Assembly (NCBI RefSeq): GCF_003697785.1
Contig: NZ_QOKZ01000001.1
Span: forward strand, 186,001-250,000
DNA length: 64,000 nucleotides
From: Paracoccus alkanivorans
GTDB taxonomy: Bacteria; Pseudomonadota; Alphaproteobacteria; Rhodobacterales; Rhodobacteraceae
Reading direction: 5' to 3'
Position numbers and translations under genes: made by a program
Shown here: positions 39,233 to 48,060 of the stretch, one piece after another
How positions within the stretch are numbered: position 1 is the first letter of the stretch
Layout of the letters: each line of letters starts with the position of its first letter
The notes under the pieces: generated by a model
The model's database searches: none
What the model was told of the DNA's origin: nothing
What the model saw: the letters and a program-made list of their open reading frames with translations, nothing else

Positions 39233-39278
39233 GCCGGGCCGTCCCGGCGATGCTGCCCGTGATGGGGAGGTCGTCCTC
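39233..39278 (-). promoter_or_regulatory. Guanidine-II (mini-ykkC) riboswitch upstream of sugE
   Basis: On the minus strand two hairpins occur in tandem. The first is GAGG-ACGA-CCTC (39267-39278). An 18-nt linker follows, then GCCGGG-ACGG-CCCGGC (39233-39248). Both have the ACGR tetraloop closed by GG/CC that defines the guanidine-II class, and the second ends 9 nt before the GAGG ribosome binding site of sugE. This class is known to turn on SMR-type guanidinium exporters by freeing the ribosome binding site. Confidence 0.88.
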
Positions 39279-39333
39279 GAAGGAGGGAGCTAGACATTCC
39301 CGGCTGCCCGGTCAAGACCCGGACGGATCGTTA

Positions 39334-40119
39334 TTACAGGCCCGCTCCCTGCGGCAACAGCCAGACGCCGTCGGACGGGGTGTGGTTGATCTGCAGACAG
39401 CAGCCATAGGCGCCCGAAAGCCGGTGATCGGTCAGCACGTCCACGGGCGATCCCTCGGCCACCGCGCGCCCTTCCTGCATCAGCAGCACATGATCGGCAA
39501 ACATCGCCGTCAGGTTCAGGTCATGCATGATCGCCACGACCCCGCCGCCCTGCCGCGCATATTCCGCGGCAAGCCTCATGACGGTCAGTTGCTGGGCGAT
39601 GTCGAGGCTGCTGACCGGCTCGTCCAGAAGCAGCCAGCGCGGGCCGTCCGATCCGACCGGGTGCCAGATCTGCACCAGCGCCCGCGCCAGTTGCACGCGC
39701 TGCTGCTCTCCGCCCGAAAGCTCCTGGTAAAGCCGCCCGGCGTGATCAGGCAGACCGACACGGGACAGGGCGGCGCGGATCAGTGCATGGCCGTCGTCTT
39801 GCACATGGCTGGATGTCAGGCCGATCCTCACGATCTCGGCGACGGTGAAGGGAAAGCTCAGGACGCTTTGCTGGGGAAGCACCGCGCGGATCGGGGCCAG
39901 TTCGCCGGGGCGCATTCCGGCGATATCCCTGCCGTTCATCACGACGTTGCCGGAGGCCGGGGCGATCTCGCCGGTCAGGGCACGCAGCAGCGTGGTCTTG
40001 CCCGAGCCGTTGGGGCCGATGATGGCGGTCAGGCGGCCCGCATGGGCGGTCAGATCGACGCCATGCAATATCTCGGCACGGCCGAGATACAGCCGGATAT
40101 CTCGTGCCTGCAGTCTCAT
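39334..40119 (-). CDS. hmuV: Heme ABC transporter ATP-binding protein
   Basis: The start at 40119 (MRLQARDIRLYLGRAEILHG, 261 residues) overlaps the hmuU stop by 4 bp (ATGA). It has Walker A GPNGSGKTT (residues 35-43), signature LSGGEQQR (134-141) and Walker B LLLDEP (163-168). HmuV powers heme import across the inner membrane with HmuU. It is the last gene of hmuSTUV. Confidence 0.95.
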   Translation of the reverse strand: MRLQARDIRLYLGRAEILHGVDLTAHAGRLTAIIGPNGSGKTTLLRALTGEIAPASGNVVMNGRDIAGMRPGELAPIRAVLPQQSVLSFPFTVAEIVRIGLTSSHVQDDGHALIRAALSRVGLPDHAGRLYQELSGGEQQRVQLARALVQIWHPVGSDGPRWLLLDEPVSSLDIAQQLTVMRLAAEYARQGGGVVAIMHDLNLTAMFADHVLLMQEGRAVAEGSPVDVLTDHRLSGAYGCCLQINHTPSDGVWLLPQGAGL

Positions 40120-41186
40120 CCGTCCAGCATCCGGCGGTTCGACAGAAGCACCCACAGAAAGAACGGCCCGCCGATCATCGCGGTGATGATGCCGATGGGC
40201 AGTTCGGCGGGGGCGATGATCGTGCGGCTGACCATGTCCGCGACCAGCAGCACCGAGGCCCCGAGCAGACCGGAATTCACCAGCAGCCAACGATGGTCCG
40301 GCCCGGTGAGCAGGCGCAGCAGATGCGGCACGACAATACCTACAAAGCCGATCCCGCCCGAGATGGCGACCGAAGCGCCGGTCGCGGCGGCTGTTATCAG
40401 GATGGCGGCGGTCTTTACCCGCTGCACGCGAATGCCGACATGGGCGGCGGCGGCCTCTCCCAGTGCCAGCCCGTTCAGGCCCCGCGCCAGCAATGGCGAA
40501 ACCACCAGCGCGGCAGCAATGACCGGCCCGGCGGCAAGCAGCTTCACCCAGCTTGCACCGGCCAGCGAGCCGAGGCTCCAGAAGGTCAGGTCGCGCAGTT
40601 GCTGGTCGTCGGCACGATAGATGATCAGACCCGAGACCGCCGCGATCATCGCGGCGATGGCGATACCGGCAAGCAGCATCGTGGCCACCGATGTTTTCCC
40701 CTGTTGCGTGGCGATGCCGTAAAGGACGGCCATTGCCAGCCAACTGCCCGCAAAAGCCGCCAGTGGAACCAGATGCCAACCCGCAGCGGCAAGGATGGCA
40801 GGCGGCAACAGACCGCCCAGCACAATGGCGGCGATCGCGCCGAGCGAGGCTCCGGCGCTGACCCCCAGCAGACCGGGATCGGCAAGCGGGTTGCGGAACA
40901 ACCCCTGCATCACCGCGCCCGAGACCGCCAGCCCGGCCCCGACCAGCATACCGGTCAACAGGCGCGGCAGCCTGATATCGAACAGCACGACCCGATCGGT
41001 CCGGGCAATCTCGTGCCCCGTGAACCAGTCAAGCAGCACCTGCGGCGCGGATACGCCCGAAGCGCCATGCCCCAGGGACAGCATGGCGACCGCGGCAAGC
41101 AAGGCGAAAAGCCAGAAAGCCAGAGAGCGCCCGAGATGCCGGCGATCCCCCGCCAACCTTTCACCGGACGCGTCGAGCGCGACCAT
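40116..41186 (-). CDS. hmuU: Heme ABC transporter permease
   Basis: The 356-residue FecCD/BtuC-family permease has about ten membrane helices and the family motif RLPRLLTGMLVGAGLAVSGA, followed by RNPLADPGLLGVSAGASLGA. It overlaps both hmuT (TGATG) and hmuV (ATGA). It forms the inner-membrane channel for heme delivered by HmuT. Confidence 0.95.
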   Translation of the reverse strand: MVALDASGERLAGDRRHLGRSLAFWLFALLAAVAMLSLGHGASGVSAPQVLLDWFTGHEIARTDRVVLFDIRLPRLLTGMLVGAGLAVSGAVMQGLFRNPLADPGLLGVSAGASLGAIAAIVLGGLLPPAILAAAGWHLVPLAAFAGSWLAMAVLYGIATQQGKTSVATMLLAGIAIAAMIAAVSGLIIYRADDQQLRDLTFWSLGSLAGASWVKLLAAGPVIAAALVVSPLLARGLNGLALGEAAAAHVGIRVQRVKTAAILITAAATGASVAISGGIGFVGIVVPHLLRLLTGPDHRWLLVNSGLLGASVLLVADMVSRTIIAPAELPIGIITAMIGGPFFLWVLLSNRRMLDG

Positions 41187-42049
41187 CAGGCGCCTCCATA
41201 GATCGCGTCATGCAGGTCCAGCGCCGCCTGCCCGGTGCGCGGGCCAAAGCCCAGCAGATACAACCCGTCCATGCGAATGACCGCACCATTCCTTGCCGCC
41301 GGGGTCGCAGCGACTGCGGGGATGGCCATCAGCGCCTCGGTCGCAGCCGCATGATCGCTGTCGTTCGCGCCGCGCTTCATCATCAGGATCGTGTCGGGGG
41401 CCGCAGCGGTTATCGCCTCGTCGGTCAGCGGCTTGTAGCCATCGACGCCCTGCACCGCGTTCTCCGCTCCCGCGAGGCGTATGATCGCGTCGGCCTCGGT
41501 GCCCTGCCCCGCCGCCATCACCCTGCCGCCCTGCAGCGACAGGACGAACATCACGCGCTTGGACGGAGCACCGCCCCCAACCGCCGCTGACAGCTTGTCG
41601 AGATCGGCCTTCAGTGCCGCAACTGGAGAGGCGGCGGCTTCGGGCACGCCAAGCGCCTCGGCCACGGCTTCGATCTTGGCGGTCAATCCCTCGGCATCCG
41701 TGCCGGACGGAATGGTTTCAAAGGGGATCCCGGCCTCTTTCAGCACCGCGATGGTTTCCGGCGGCCCCGCGCCCTCCTCTGACAGGATCAGATCAGGCTT
41801 CACCGACAGCACGCCTTCGGAGGACAGCGCCCGCATATAGCCCACATCGGGCAGTTCCTGCGCCTCTGCGGGAAAGCTCGACGTCGTATCCCGGGCAATA
41901 AGCCGGTCCTGCTGGCCCAGGGCATAGATGATCTCGGTCACCGAGCCGCCGATGGCCAGCACGCGCTGCGCATCGGGATGCGGCTCGGCCTGCGCGGACA
42001 GTGCCAGCGACAGGGCCAGCGCCGCAGCTTGGGAGACCCGGCGGATCAT
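41186..42049 (-). CDS. hmuT: Heme-binding periplasmic protein
   Basis: The start at 42049 (MIRRVSQAAALALSLALSAQ, 287 residues) overlaps the hmuS stop by 4 bp and gives a proper signal peptide. The mature part begins RVLAIGGSVTEIIYALGQQD, with DTTSSFPAEAQELPDVGYMR containing the Tyr region used for heme binding in HmuT. It receives heme in the periplasm and passes it to HmuUV. Confidence 0.93.
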   Translation of the reverse strand: MIRRVSQAAALALSLALSAQAEPHPDAQRVLAIGGSVTEIIYALGQQDRLIARDTTSSFPAEAQELPDVGYMRALSSEGVLSVKPDLILSEEGAGPPETIAVLKEAGIPFETIPSGTDAEGLTAKIEAVAEALGVPEAAASPVAALKADLDKLSAAVGGGAPSKRVMFVLSLQGGRVMAAGQGTEADAIIRLAGAENAVQGVDGYKPLTDEAITAAAPDTILMMKRGANDSDHAAATEALMAIPAVAATPAARNGAVIRMDGLYLLGFGPRTGQAALDLHDAIYGGA

Positions 42050-43083
42050 GCCGCACCCGCAGCGGGCAGGGATTGCACCAGCCGTGCCCATGCCTCGGGG
42101 TCGCCGCCCTTCTCGGGACGCATGCCGAAGCACTGGAAAATCAGGCTGCCCGCCTGATCGAACGCCTCGACCGATATGGCGGGACCGCGCCTTGTCGGCT
42201 TGTCGACCAACCAGACCTCCGCCACGTGATCGGCGCGCAGGTGCAGGTTGAATCGATCATCCAGCACGTTCAGCCACGGCCCCATCGGCTTCAGGTTCCG
42301 GATCGGACCGGAATGGATCTCGATACAGCCCGCATTGCCGACGAAGAGCATCACTTTATGCTGCTCGGCCCGGACCTTTTCGAACAGGGCGGAAACCGCC
42401 TCGACGCTCAGCGGCATGGCCAGCGGAGCGCCCACAATGCGATAGGCGCCGAGACGGTTCATCTTCAGCCGCCGGACGAGGGTGTTGAATTGATGGGTAT
42501 CGGTCATCTTCGCCCATTCGGCGCGAAGGATGTCGGCCCGGTCTTCGGCAATCCGCGCCCCCTCCGGCAGGGTCCGGGCGTCGAAATCCGACAAACCGGC
42601 CTGATCCGGCAGCGCCAGATCGCGCAGCAGCTCATTCCAGGCTTCAAGGTTCGACCCTGCACGCAGATGCACCTTGTGAACGGCGCCTCCCGCCGCATCG
42701 AACACCTGGATCGAGCGGCGCATGCCATCCGCTCCCGCTGCCTCGACCGCGTAGGCATGCACCCAATGGCGTGGAAACATTCGCATGTCGATCTCGGTAT
42801 CCAGCGTCATCGCGGCATGTTCGCCGTCGTGAAATTCGTTATAGGTGCCGATCTTCTCGATCACGCAAGAGCGGTTGCGGGTCAGCGCCATGACCTCGCC
42901 CAGCTTTTGCACCGCCGGTATCAGCCGGGACAGCGCCGGGTCGATCCGCGTCGCACCAAAGCCCAGTTCAGCCTCGACCAGCGCGGCCTCGGACAGGCCA
43001 AGCTGCGCTGCAAGATCATAGGGTCGGACGGTGGCGTCACGCTTCAGTTCACGCAGGCGTGCCGGGGTCAGGTCATTCATCAT
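42046..43083 (-). CDS. hmuS: Hemin-degrading factor / heme chaperone HmuS
   Basis: Two adjacent ATGs (43083 and 43080) follow AGAGG; the second has better spacing, giving MNDLTPARLRELKRDATVRP and about 344 residues. The protein is a tandem repeat of two ChuS/HmuS domains, each with a WxHxY-type or GxIEIHSGPIRNLKPMGPWL region. It binds imported heme in the cytoplasm and may release iron from it. It is first in hmuSTUV, divergent from hmuR. Confidence 0.94.
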   Translation of the reverse strand: MMNDLTPARLRELKRDATVRPYDLAAQLGLSEAALVEAELGFGATRIDPALSRLIPAVQKLGEVMALTRNRSCVIEKIGTYNEFHDGEHAAMTLDTEIDMRMFPRHWVHAYAVEAAGADGMRRSIQVFDAAGGAVHKVHLRAGSNLEAWNELLRDLALPDQAGLSDFDARTLPEGARIAEDRADILRAEWAKMTDTHQFNTLVRRLKMNRLGAYRIVGAPLAMPLSVEAVSALFEKVRAEQHKVMLFVGNAGCIEIHSGPIRNLKPMGPWLNVLDDRFNLHLRADHVAEVWLVDKPTRRGPAISVEAFDQAGSLIFQCFGMRPEKGGDPEAWARLVQSLPAAGAA

Positions 43084-43137
43084 GTGCCTCTGCTGCATCA
43101 GTTCACCGGCATCTGGCAGAATGGCTGGACGCAATAC

Positions 43138-43172
43138 TTGACATAATTAGTCGGAATCCATAGCCAATGCAA
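43138..43172. promoter_or_regulatory. Overlapping divergent promoters of hmuS and hmuR
   Basis: For hmuS (minus) TTGCAT (43167-43172) and TAATTA (43144-43149) are 17 bp apart. For hmuR (plus) TTGACA (43138-43143) is followed after 17 bp by a weak TAGCCA. The elements interleave, so one iron regulator could block both. TGACATAATTAGTCG is one base off a TGA-N9-TCA iron-rhodo-box, but this is weak. Confidence 0.4.
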
Positions 43173-43226
43173 GCCGCCAGCCCGCGCCAGCCTCCAACAT
43201 ATCTTTTCATTAATGAGGGACTGGCG

Positions 43227-45278
43227 ATGCGCAGACCAATCACGGCTCTTGCCCTGCTGCTTGGAACAACGACACTTGCTATGGCGCAGGATGATACGCG
43301 GCCCATCACCCTCGATCCCATCGTCCTGCGTGCGGGCACGGAAAAGGTCGCCTCGTCGGTTCCGCAATCGGTCAGCGTCGTGGAAGCGGAGGAACTGAAC
43401 GAGATCTCACCCGGCAATATCGGCGATGTGCTGGAACAGGTGCCGGGGGTGGCGGGCGTCGGCTCATCCAGCTTTTTCGGGCAGGGCTTCAACATCCGCG
43501 GTTTCGGATCATCCGGAACGGCGGCCTCCGAGGCAGGCATCGTCCAGTTGATAGATGGCGAGAAGAAATATTTCGAAAGCTACCGTCAGGGCTCGCTCTT
43601 CGTGGAGCCCGACTTCCTGAAGCGCGTCGAGGTGCTGCGCGGGCCGAGCGCAGCCACGCTTTACGGCTCGGGCGCACTGGGCGGGGTGATCGCGATGGAG
43701 ACGATCGATCCGGGCGACCTGATACCCGAAGGCGCGAGCAGCGGCGGACGGGTGAAGCTGGGCTATGCCTCGAACCCCGATACCGCGTTCGGCAGTGTAG
43801 CCTGGGGCTGGCGCCCGGCAGAGGATTTCGAGGCGCTGGCGGCTTTCGCCTATCGCAAGCTAGGGGAATCCGAGGATGTGGATGGCGAAACCATCGTGCG
43901 GTCCAACTCGGACACGCCGAACCTGCTGCTGAAAGCCCGCAGGACATTCGGCGATCATTATGTCGAGGCCTCCTATCAGCATCTGGAGGCGCGCGGCGAC
44001 GATCAGGATTTCAACCAGCTCGACGGTCCGCAGATCGGGCTGTTTCCGGGCTTCACCGGTTGGGGCGTCGGCGATATCCTGACGCGCGATCAGGTGGCGC
44101 GGCTGGAATGGGGCTGGAACCCCGCCGACAACCGGCTGATCGACGCAACCGTAACCCTGTCATACACGAACACGATCAAGGATGTGCAACAGGGCGACGT
44201 CGCGGATGAGCCGATTTCGCCGACCCTGCTTGGCCGCCGCGACTATGCGCTGTGGAAGCTGAGGGCACAGAATGTCATGGACCTGTCGGGTACGGGTTAC
44301 AGCCATTACCTGACCATCGGCGCCGAGACGTTCAGGCAGGATCGTTCCAGCACCTCGCTGTCCACCTCCCACCCCGAGGGCTATACGAAATCGGCGGCGG
44401 TCTTTGCCTGGTCCGAACTGGAATGGGGCCGGGTCACGGTCAATTCCGGCCTGCGCTACGAGCGCCAGAAAACCGAGCCGAAGGAAAGCGTCACCGCCAC
44501 CGACGACCGGGTCGAATCGGAGTCGGTCGAGCCGCAGGTCGGGGTCATGTATCGCCTGAACGACGACTGGTCGGTCTTTGGCTCGCTGGCATTCGTCAAC
44601 CGCCTGCCGACGGTGGACGAGCTTTACGACAGCCGTGGCGACGGAAGGGGCGGCGCAGGCGCGCCGTCGCCCGATCTGAAGGACGAGAAGGGCAAGAATA
44701 TCGAAATCGGCGTCAGCTATCGCGGCAATGACATCTTCCGCAGCGGGGACGAAGCGGCGATGAAACTGACCCTGTTCCGCAACCATATCGACGACATGAT
44801 CGTGCGAACCAACATGCCCGCGCCAACGCCCTCGTACACCAATATCGATCGCGCCTATCTGCGCGGCGGCGAGCTGGAGGCCAATTACATGACCGGGGAC
44901 TGGGAATTCGGCGCGGCGCTGTCGGTCGTCAATGGCAGGGATCAGGATGGCGAGATCCTGGATACCCTGCCCAATAACCGGGTTGTGCTGTCGGCGGCAT
45001 GGCAGGCCAGCGACGAGTGGAAAATCGGAATGCGCAGCATCCTCGCGGATGGGCGCGAAAAGCCGGTCAGCGCCCTCAATCGCGAAGGGACCGACCGCGC
45101 CGGTTTTGGCGTGCATGACATCTATGCGATCTGGACCCCGCAACATGGGGCGCTGAAAGGCATGGAGGTCAACATGGGCATCGACAATGTCACCAACCGC
45201 GAATACGTCCCGGCGACCTATGTGACCGGCCCGGCACCGGGGCGCAACTTCAAGCTCTCGCTCAGCAAGACGTTCTGA
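43227..45278 (+). CDS. hmuR: TonB-dependent heme receptor
   Basis: The start at 43227 gives MRRPITALALLLGTTTLAMA, a signal peptide, and 683 residues. It has a plug domain (SVSVVEAEELNEISPGNIGD, GQGFNIRGFG, RVEVLRGPSAATLYGSGALG) and a 22-strand barrel ending GRNFKLSLSKTF, the terminal Phe being needed for outer-membrane insertion. A region reading NRLPTVDELY then SPDLKDEKGKNIEIG stands where heme receptors carry FRAP/NPNL motifs. It imports heme across the outer membrane for HmuTUV. Confidence 0.93.
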   Translation: MRRPITALALLLGTTTLAMAQDDTRPITLDPIVLRAGTEKVASSVPQSVSVVEAEELNEISPGNIGDVLEQVPGVAGVGSSSFFGQGFNIRGFGSSGTAASEAGIVQLIDGEKKYFESYRQGSLFVEPDFLKRVEVLRGPSAATLYGSGALGGVIAMETIDPGDLIPEGASSGGRVKLGYASNPDTAFGSVAWGWRPAEDFEALAAFAYRKLGESEDVDGETIVRSNSDTPNLLLKARRTFGDHYVEASYQHLEARGDDQDFNQLDGPQIGLFPGFTGWGVGDILTRDQVARLEWGWNPADNRLIDATVTLSYTNTIKDVQQGDVADEPISPTLLGRRDYALWKLRAQNVMDLSGTGYSHYLTIGAETFRQDRSSTSLSTSHPEGYTKSAAVFAWSELEWGRVTVNSGLRYERQKTEPKESVTATDDRVESESVEPQVGVMYRLNDDWSVFGSLAFVNRLPTVDELYDSRGDGRGGAGAPSPDLKDEKGKNIEIGVSYRGNDIFRSGDEAAMKLTLFRNHIDDMIVRTNMPAPTPSYTNIDRAYLRGGELEANYMTGDWEFGAALSVVNGRDQDGEILDTLPNNRVVLSAAWQASDEWKIGMRSILADGREKPVSALNREGTDRAGFGVHDIYAIWTPQHGALKGMEVNMGIDNVTNREYVPATYVTGPAPGRNFKLSLSKTF

Positions 45279-45403
45279 TGCCAGCAAGGCGGTTCCGTCA
45301 GGGTCCGGCATCTACTATTTGATTATAAACGAAATGATATCAATTCATTACGGTTACAATCTCCAGCAAAATATCAACCTGCTCCAGCAATGGTCCGGCT
45401 CGG

Positions 45404-46678
45404 TTAGTCACCGATCCGGATCATTTCGAGCCTTCGCATTTCCTCATCCAGCACCAGCGCGGCCCCGGCCCGTTTCAGCGCCAGTTCGGCCTGATGCCGG
45501 GCAGCCGAGCGAAAGCTCTCGTCCCCGAGCCGGCCAAGCGAGCGCAGGGTTTCCCGCAGCTTCAGCTGGACCTCGATCATCTTGGCTCCGTCACGGGCAA
45601 TGGCTTCGAATGCTCCCGCGAAGAGTTCGGCGGTTTCAAGCGGCGGAACGTATATGTCGGGATAGGCGATCTCGTCATCCGGCCTGCTCCTGGCACCTTC
45701 TGCCCACAGGGTCAGCAGCCTTGCCATGCGGCCGATCACATCGATCGCAGTGCCGGGATCGTTGACAGCGGGCGAAAGCGCACGCTGCGCGATCTCGCCG
45801 AGAACCGAAATTCCGTAACCCGGATCCTCGTCAAAGCTGCGGTAGGTCTCAAGTGTAAATGCGTCCCTGACGGCAGCGGAGACCGCGCTCCGGTCTGTAT
45901 CCGCGCCCGGCGGGGTCCTGAAATGAACCCATGCAAGAACCGTATCTCGATACACGAAGCGGCCCGGCATCACCGCGAGATAAACTTTCCCGCCACTATC
46001 CGCCACCGCGCAGGCAAGTTCCTCCATACTGAAATGGGTCACATAACCGGTTTCAGGCGATGTCACCGCCATAGTATCCGAAGGCAGGCCGTTTTCGGTG
46101 TTGATCAGCGGTCGCCCACCGAAACAGGGCTCTTTCAGCCGCGCCTCGAAGGCTGATCTGGTAGCCTCCTCCAGCCGCTCCAATGTCTCGCCCACCCGGC
46201 CGAACCGGGTCAGATGATCGATCCAGCGCATGAGCGACATCACGATCATGGCAAGCACCGCGACGGTAATGGTGAACAGGACCACCCGGCCCTGCGCGCT
46301 GTAGGCGCCGGCTTTCAGCACGACAAGACCAACGATGCTGAACAGGAACGAGCCGACGAACACGGACAGGACATTCTGTGTCAGCCTGTCCTCGGCCAAC
46401 AGCCTGGTTGCGCGCGGAGTAATATTGGCAGACGCAGTCCAGAAGGCCGCTGTCATCACGCTTAGCGAGAAGGTGGTGACTGCCAGCATGCTGGAGGCAA
46501 TGATGCTCAGCAGGCTGTCGATGGCGTCGACGCCGATCTCGAATACGAGATGCGGCGGCACAATACGATCGGCGAGCGCCGCCAACCCCGCCCCCGCGAT
46601 ACCAAGCACACCGATCAGCGTGGCCCGCACCCAGAGCTTGCGCATATATTGCAACAGAAACCATCGCCATCTTGACAT
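45404..46678 (-). CDS. DUF2254 membrane protein
   Basis: The ATG at 46678 is preferred over the GTG one codon before it, giving 424 residues. Four membrane helices lie in the first 160 residues (LIGVLGIAGAGLAALADRIV, LSIIASSMLAVTTFSLSVMT, SVFVGSFLFSIVGLVVLKAG, VVLFTITVAVLAMIVMSLMR). A large cytoplasmic or periplasmic domain follows, with YVTHFSMEELACAVADSGGK and ALSPAVNDPGTAIDVIGRMA, the hallmark of DUF2254. Function is unknown. It lies convergent to hmuR and 96 bp after rhaI on the same strand as rhaDI, though possibly separate. Confidence 0.85.
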   Translation of the reverse strand: MSRWRWFLLQYMRKLWVRATLIGVLGIAGAGLAALADRIVPPHLVFEIGVDAIDSLLSIIASSMLAVTTFSLSVMTAAFWTASANITPRATRLLAEDRLTQNVLSVFVGSFLFSIVGLVVLKAGAYSAQGRVVLFTITVAVLAMIVMSLMRWIDHLTRFGRVGETLERLEEATRSAFEARLKEPCFGGRPLINTENGLPSDTMAVTSPETGYVTHFSMEELACAVADSGGKVYLAVMPGRFVYRDTVLAWVHFRTPPGADTDRSAVSAAVRDAFTLETYRSFDEDPGYGISVLGEIAQRALSPAVNDPGTAIDVIGRMARLLTLWAEGARSRPDDEIAYPDIYVPPLETAELFAGAFEAIARDGAKMIEVQLKLRETLRSLGRLGDESFRSAARHQAELALKRAGAALVLDEEMRRLEMIRIGD

Positions 46679-46776
46679 CACATTTCCCTGCTCTTTGTCC
46701 CGAGTGATAGCGGGCTTTCGCCTTTCAGGTCAAAGACATCCTGAACGCGCGAAAAAAGGGAAGGGACAGAACGCCG

Positions 46777-48060
46777 TCAGACGATGCCGCCACCTCCGGC
46801 CGCGGCCCGGGGTCGCTCCGCCGCGATCTTTGCGCGATAACCCGAGGCGCGATAGGCCGAGATCGGATCCGCCGCGCCCCCTGCCCTGACCCGGGCCATG
46901 GCGAGGATTGGCTCGACATCGGTGCGGAAAGCCTCGCGCAGGGTAGCCGCCGCCATCAGCGCGTCGTTGCCCTGCCGAAAACCCTCCAGCGCCACACGAT
47001 CCACCAGCGAGGCCTGCACGAAGGCGCGTTGGATCTCGCAGGCGGAGATCATCAGGCTCTCGATGGGATCGGTGACATTGTGGCTCTGGTCGATCATATG
47101 CGCCAGGTCGAGACCGGGCGTATCCTCCAGTTCGACCAGTTCATTGAATACCAGGAACAGCCGGAACGGATCGATCGTGCCGCTGTCCAGATCGTCATCG
47201 CCATATTTGCTGTCGTTGAAATGGAAGCCGCCCAGCTTGCCCGCACGGATCAGCCGCGAGACGATCATCTCGATATTCACGTTCGGCGCATGATGTCCAA
47301 GATCGACAAGGCACTGCGCCTTGGGTCCCAGTTCCTGCGCCGTCATCAGGCTGGTGCCCCAATCCTGCACGACCGTCGAATAGAAGGCGGGCTCGTAGAT
47401 CTTGTGCTCCGAGAAGATCCGCCAGTCATCGGGCAGCCCGGCATAGATCGCCTTCATCGATTCCAGGTAGCGGTCGAACTGCCGCGAAAGCGAGGTCTGG
47501 CCGGGAAAGTTCGAACCGTCCCCGATCCAGACCGTCAGCGCCTTCGATCCGATCTGTTGGCCGATCTCGATACATTCCAGGTTATGCTCGACGGCCTGCT
47601 GCCGGGTTGCGGCATCGGTATGGGACAACGAGCCGAACTTGTAGCTATGCGCCTGGTCGGGCTGATCCTGGAACGTGTTCGAGTTCATGGCGTCGAAACC
47701 TAGCCCAACCTCTTCCGCCTTGGCGCGCAGATCGGACGGATCGGCCTTGTCCCAGGGGATATGCAGCGAGACCCGGGGCGTCGTCGCCGTCAGTTGGTGG
47801 ATCACACCGCAATCGTCCAGCTTGTCCATGATGCCGCGCGGCTCGCCCTCGCCCGGAAAGCGCGCGAAACGCGTGCCGCCCGTCCCGGTGCCCCAGCTTG
47901 GCACCGCCACGCCAAAGCCCATGGCGCGGGCGGTCAGGGCCTCGATATCCACGCCCCGGCGCGCCAGCCGCGCGCCAAGGGCATCGTAATCCTGTACCAG
48001 ATCGGATTGGCGCCTGGCGTTTTCCGCCTCGATCAATGCCTTGTCGATCATCATGCTCAC
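46777..48060 (-). CDS. rhaI: L-rhamnose isomerase, RhaI type
   Basis: The 427-residue protein belongs to the xylose-isomerase-like TIM barrels used for L-rhamnose in Rhizobium (PSWGTGTGGTRFARFPGEGE, VSLHIPWDK, FSEHKIYEPAFY, LVDLGHHAPNVNIEMIVSRL, GGFHFNDSKYGDDDLDSGTI). Metal-binding Glu, Asp and His residues lie in these motifs. It converts L-rhamnose to L-rhamnulose. The GTG at 48060 overlaps the rhaD stop; ATGs at 48054 or 48051 are possible alternatives. It is the second gene of rhaDI. Confidence 0.93.
   Translation of the reverse strand: MSMMIDKALIEAENARRQSDLVQDYDALGARLARRGVDIEALTARAMGFGVAVPSWGTGTGGTRFARFPGEGEPRGIMDKLDDCGVIHQLTATTPRVSLHIPWDKADPSDLRAKAEEVGLGFDAMNSNTFQDQPDQAHSYKFGSLSHTDAATRQQAVEHNLECIEIGQQIGSKALTVWIGDGSNFPGQTSLSRQFDRYLESMKAIYAGLPDDWRIFSEHKIYEPAFYSTVVQDWGTSLMTAQELGPKAQCLVDLGHHAPNVNIEMIVSRLIRAGKLGGFHFNDSKYGDDDLDSGTIDPFRLFLVFNELVELEDTPGLDLAHMIDQSHNVTDPIESLMISACEIQRAFVQASLVDRVALEGFRQGNDALMAAATLREAFRTDVEPILAMARVRAGGAADPISAYRASGYRAKIAAERPRAAAGGGGIV

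Noticed and set aside
39214..39315. N-terminal extension of sugE
   Set aside because: SMR proteins are about 105 residues and begin just before helix 1. The extra codons cover the riboswitch hairpins.
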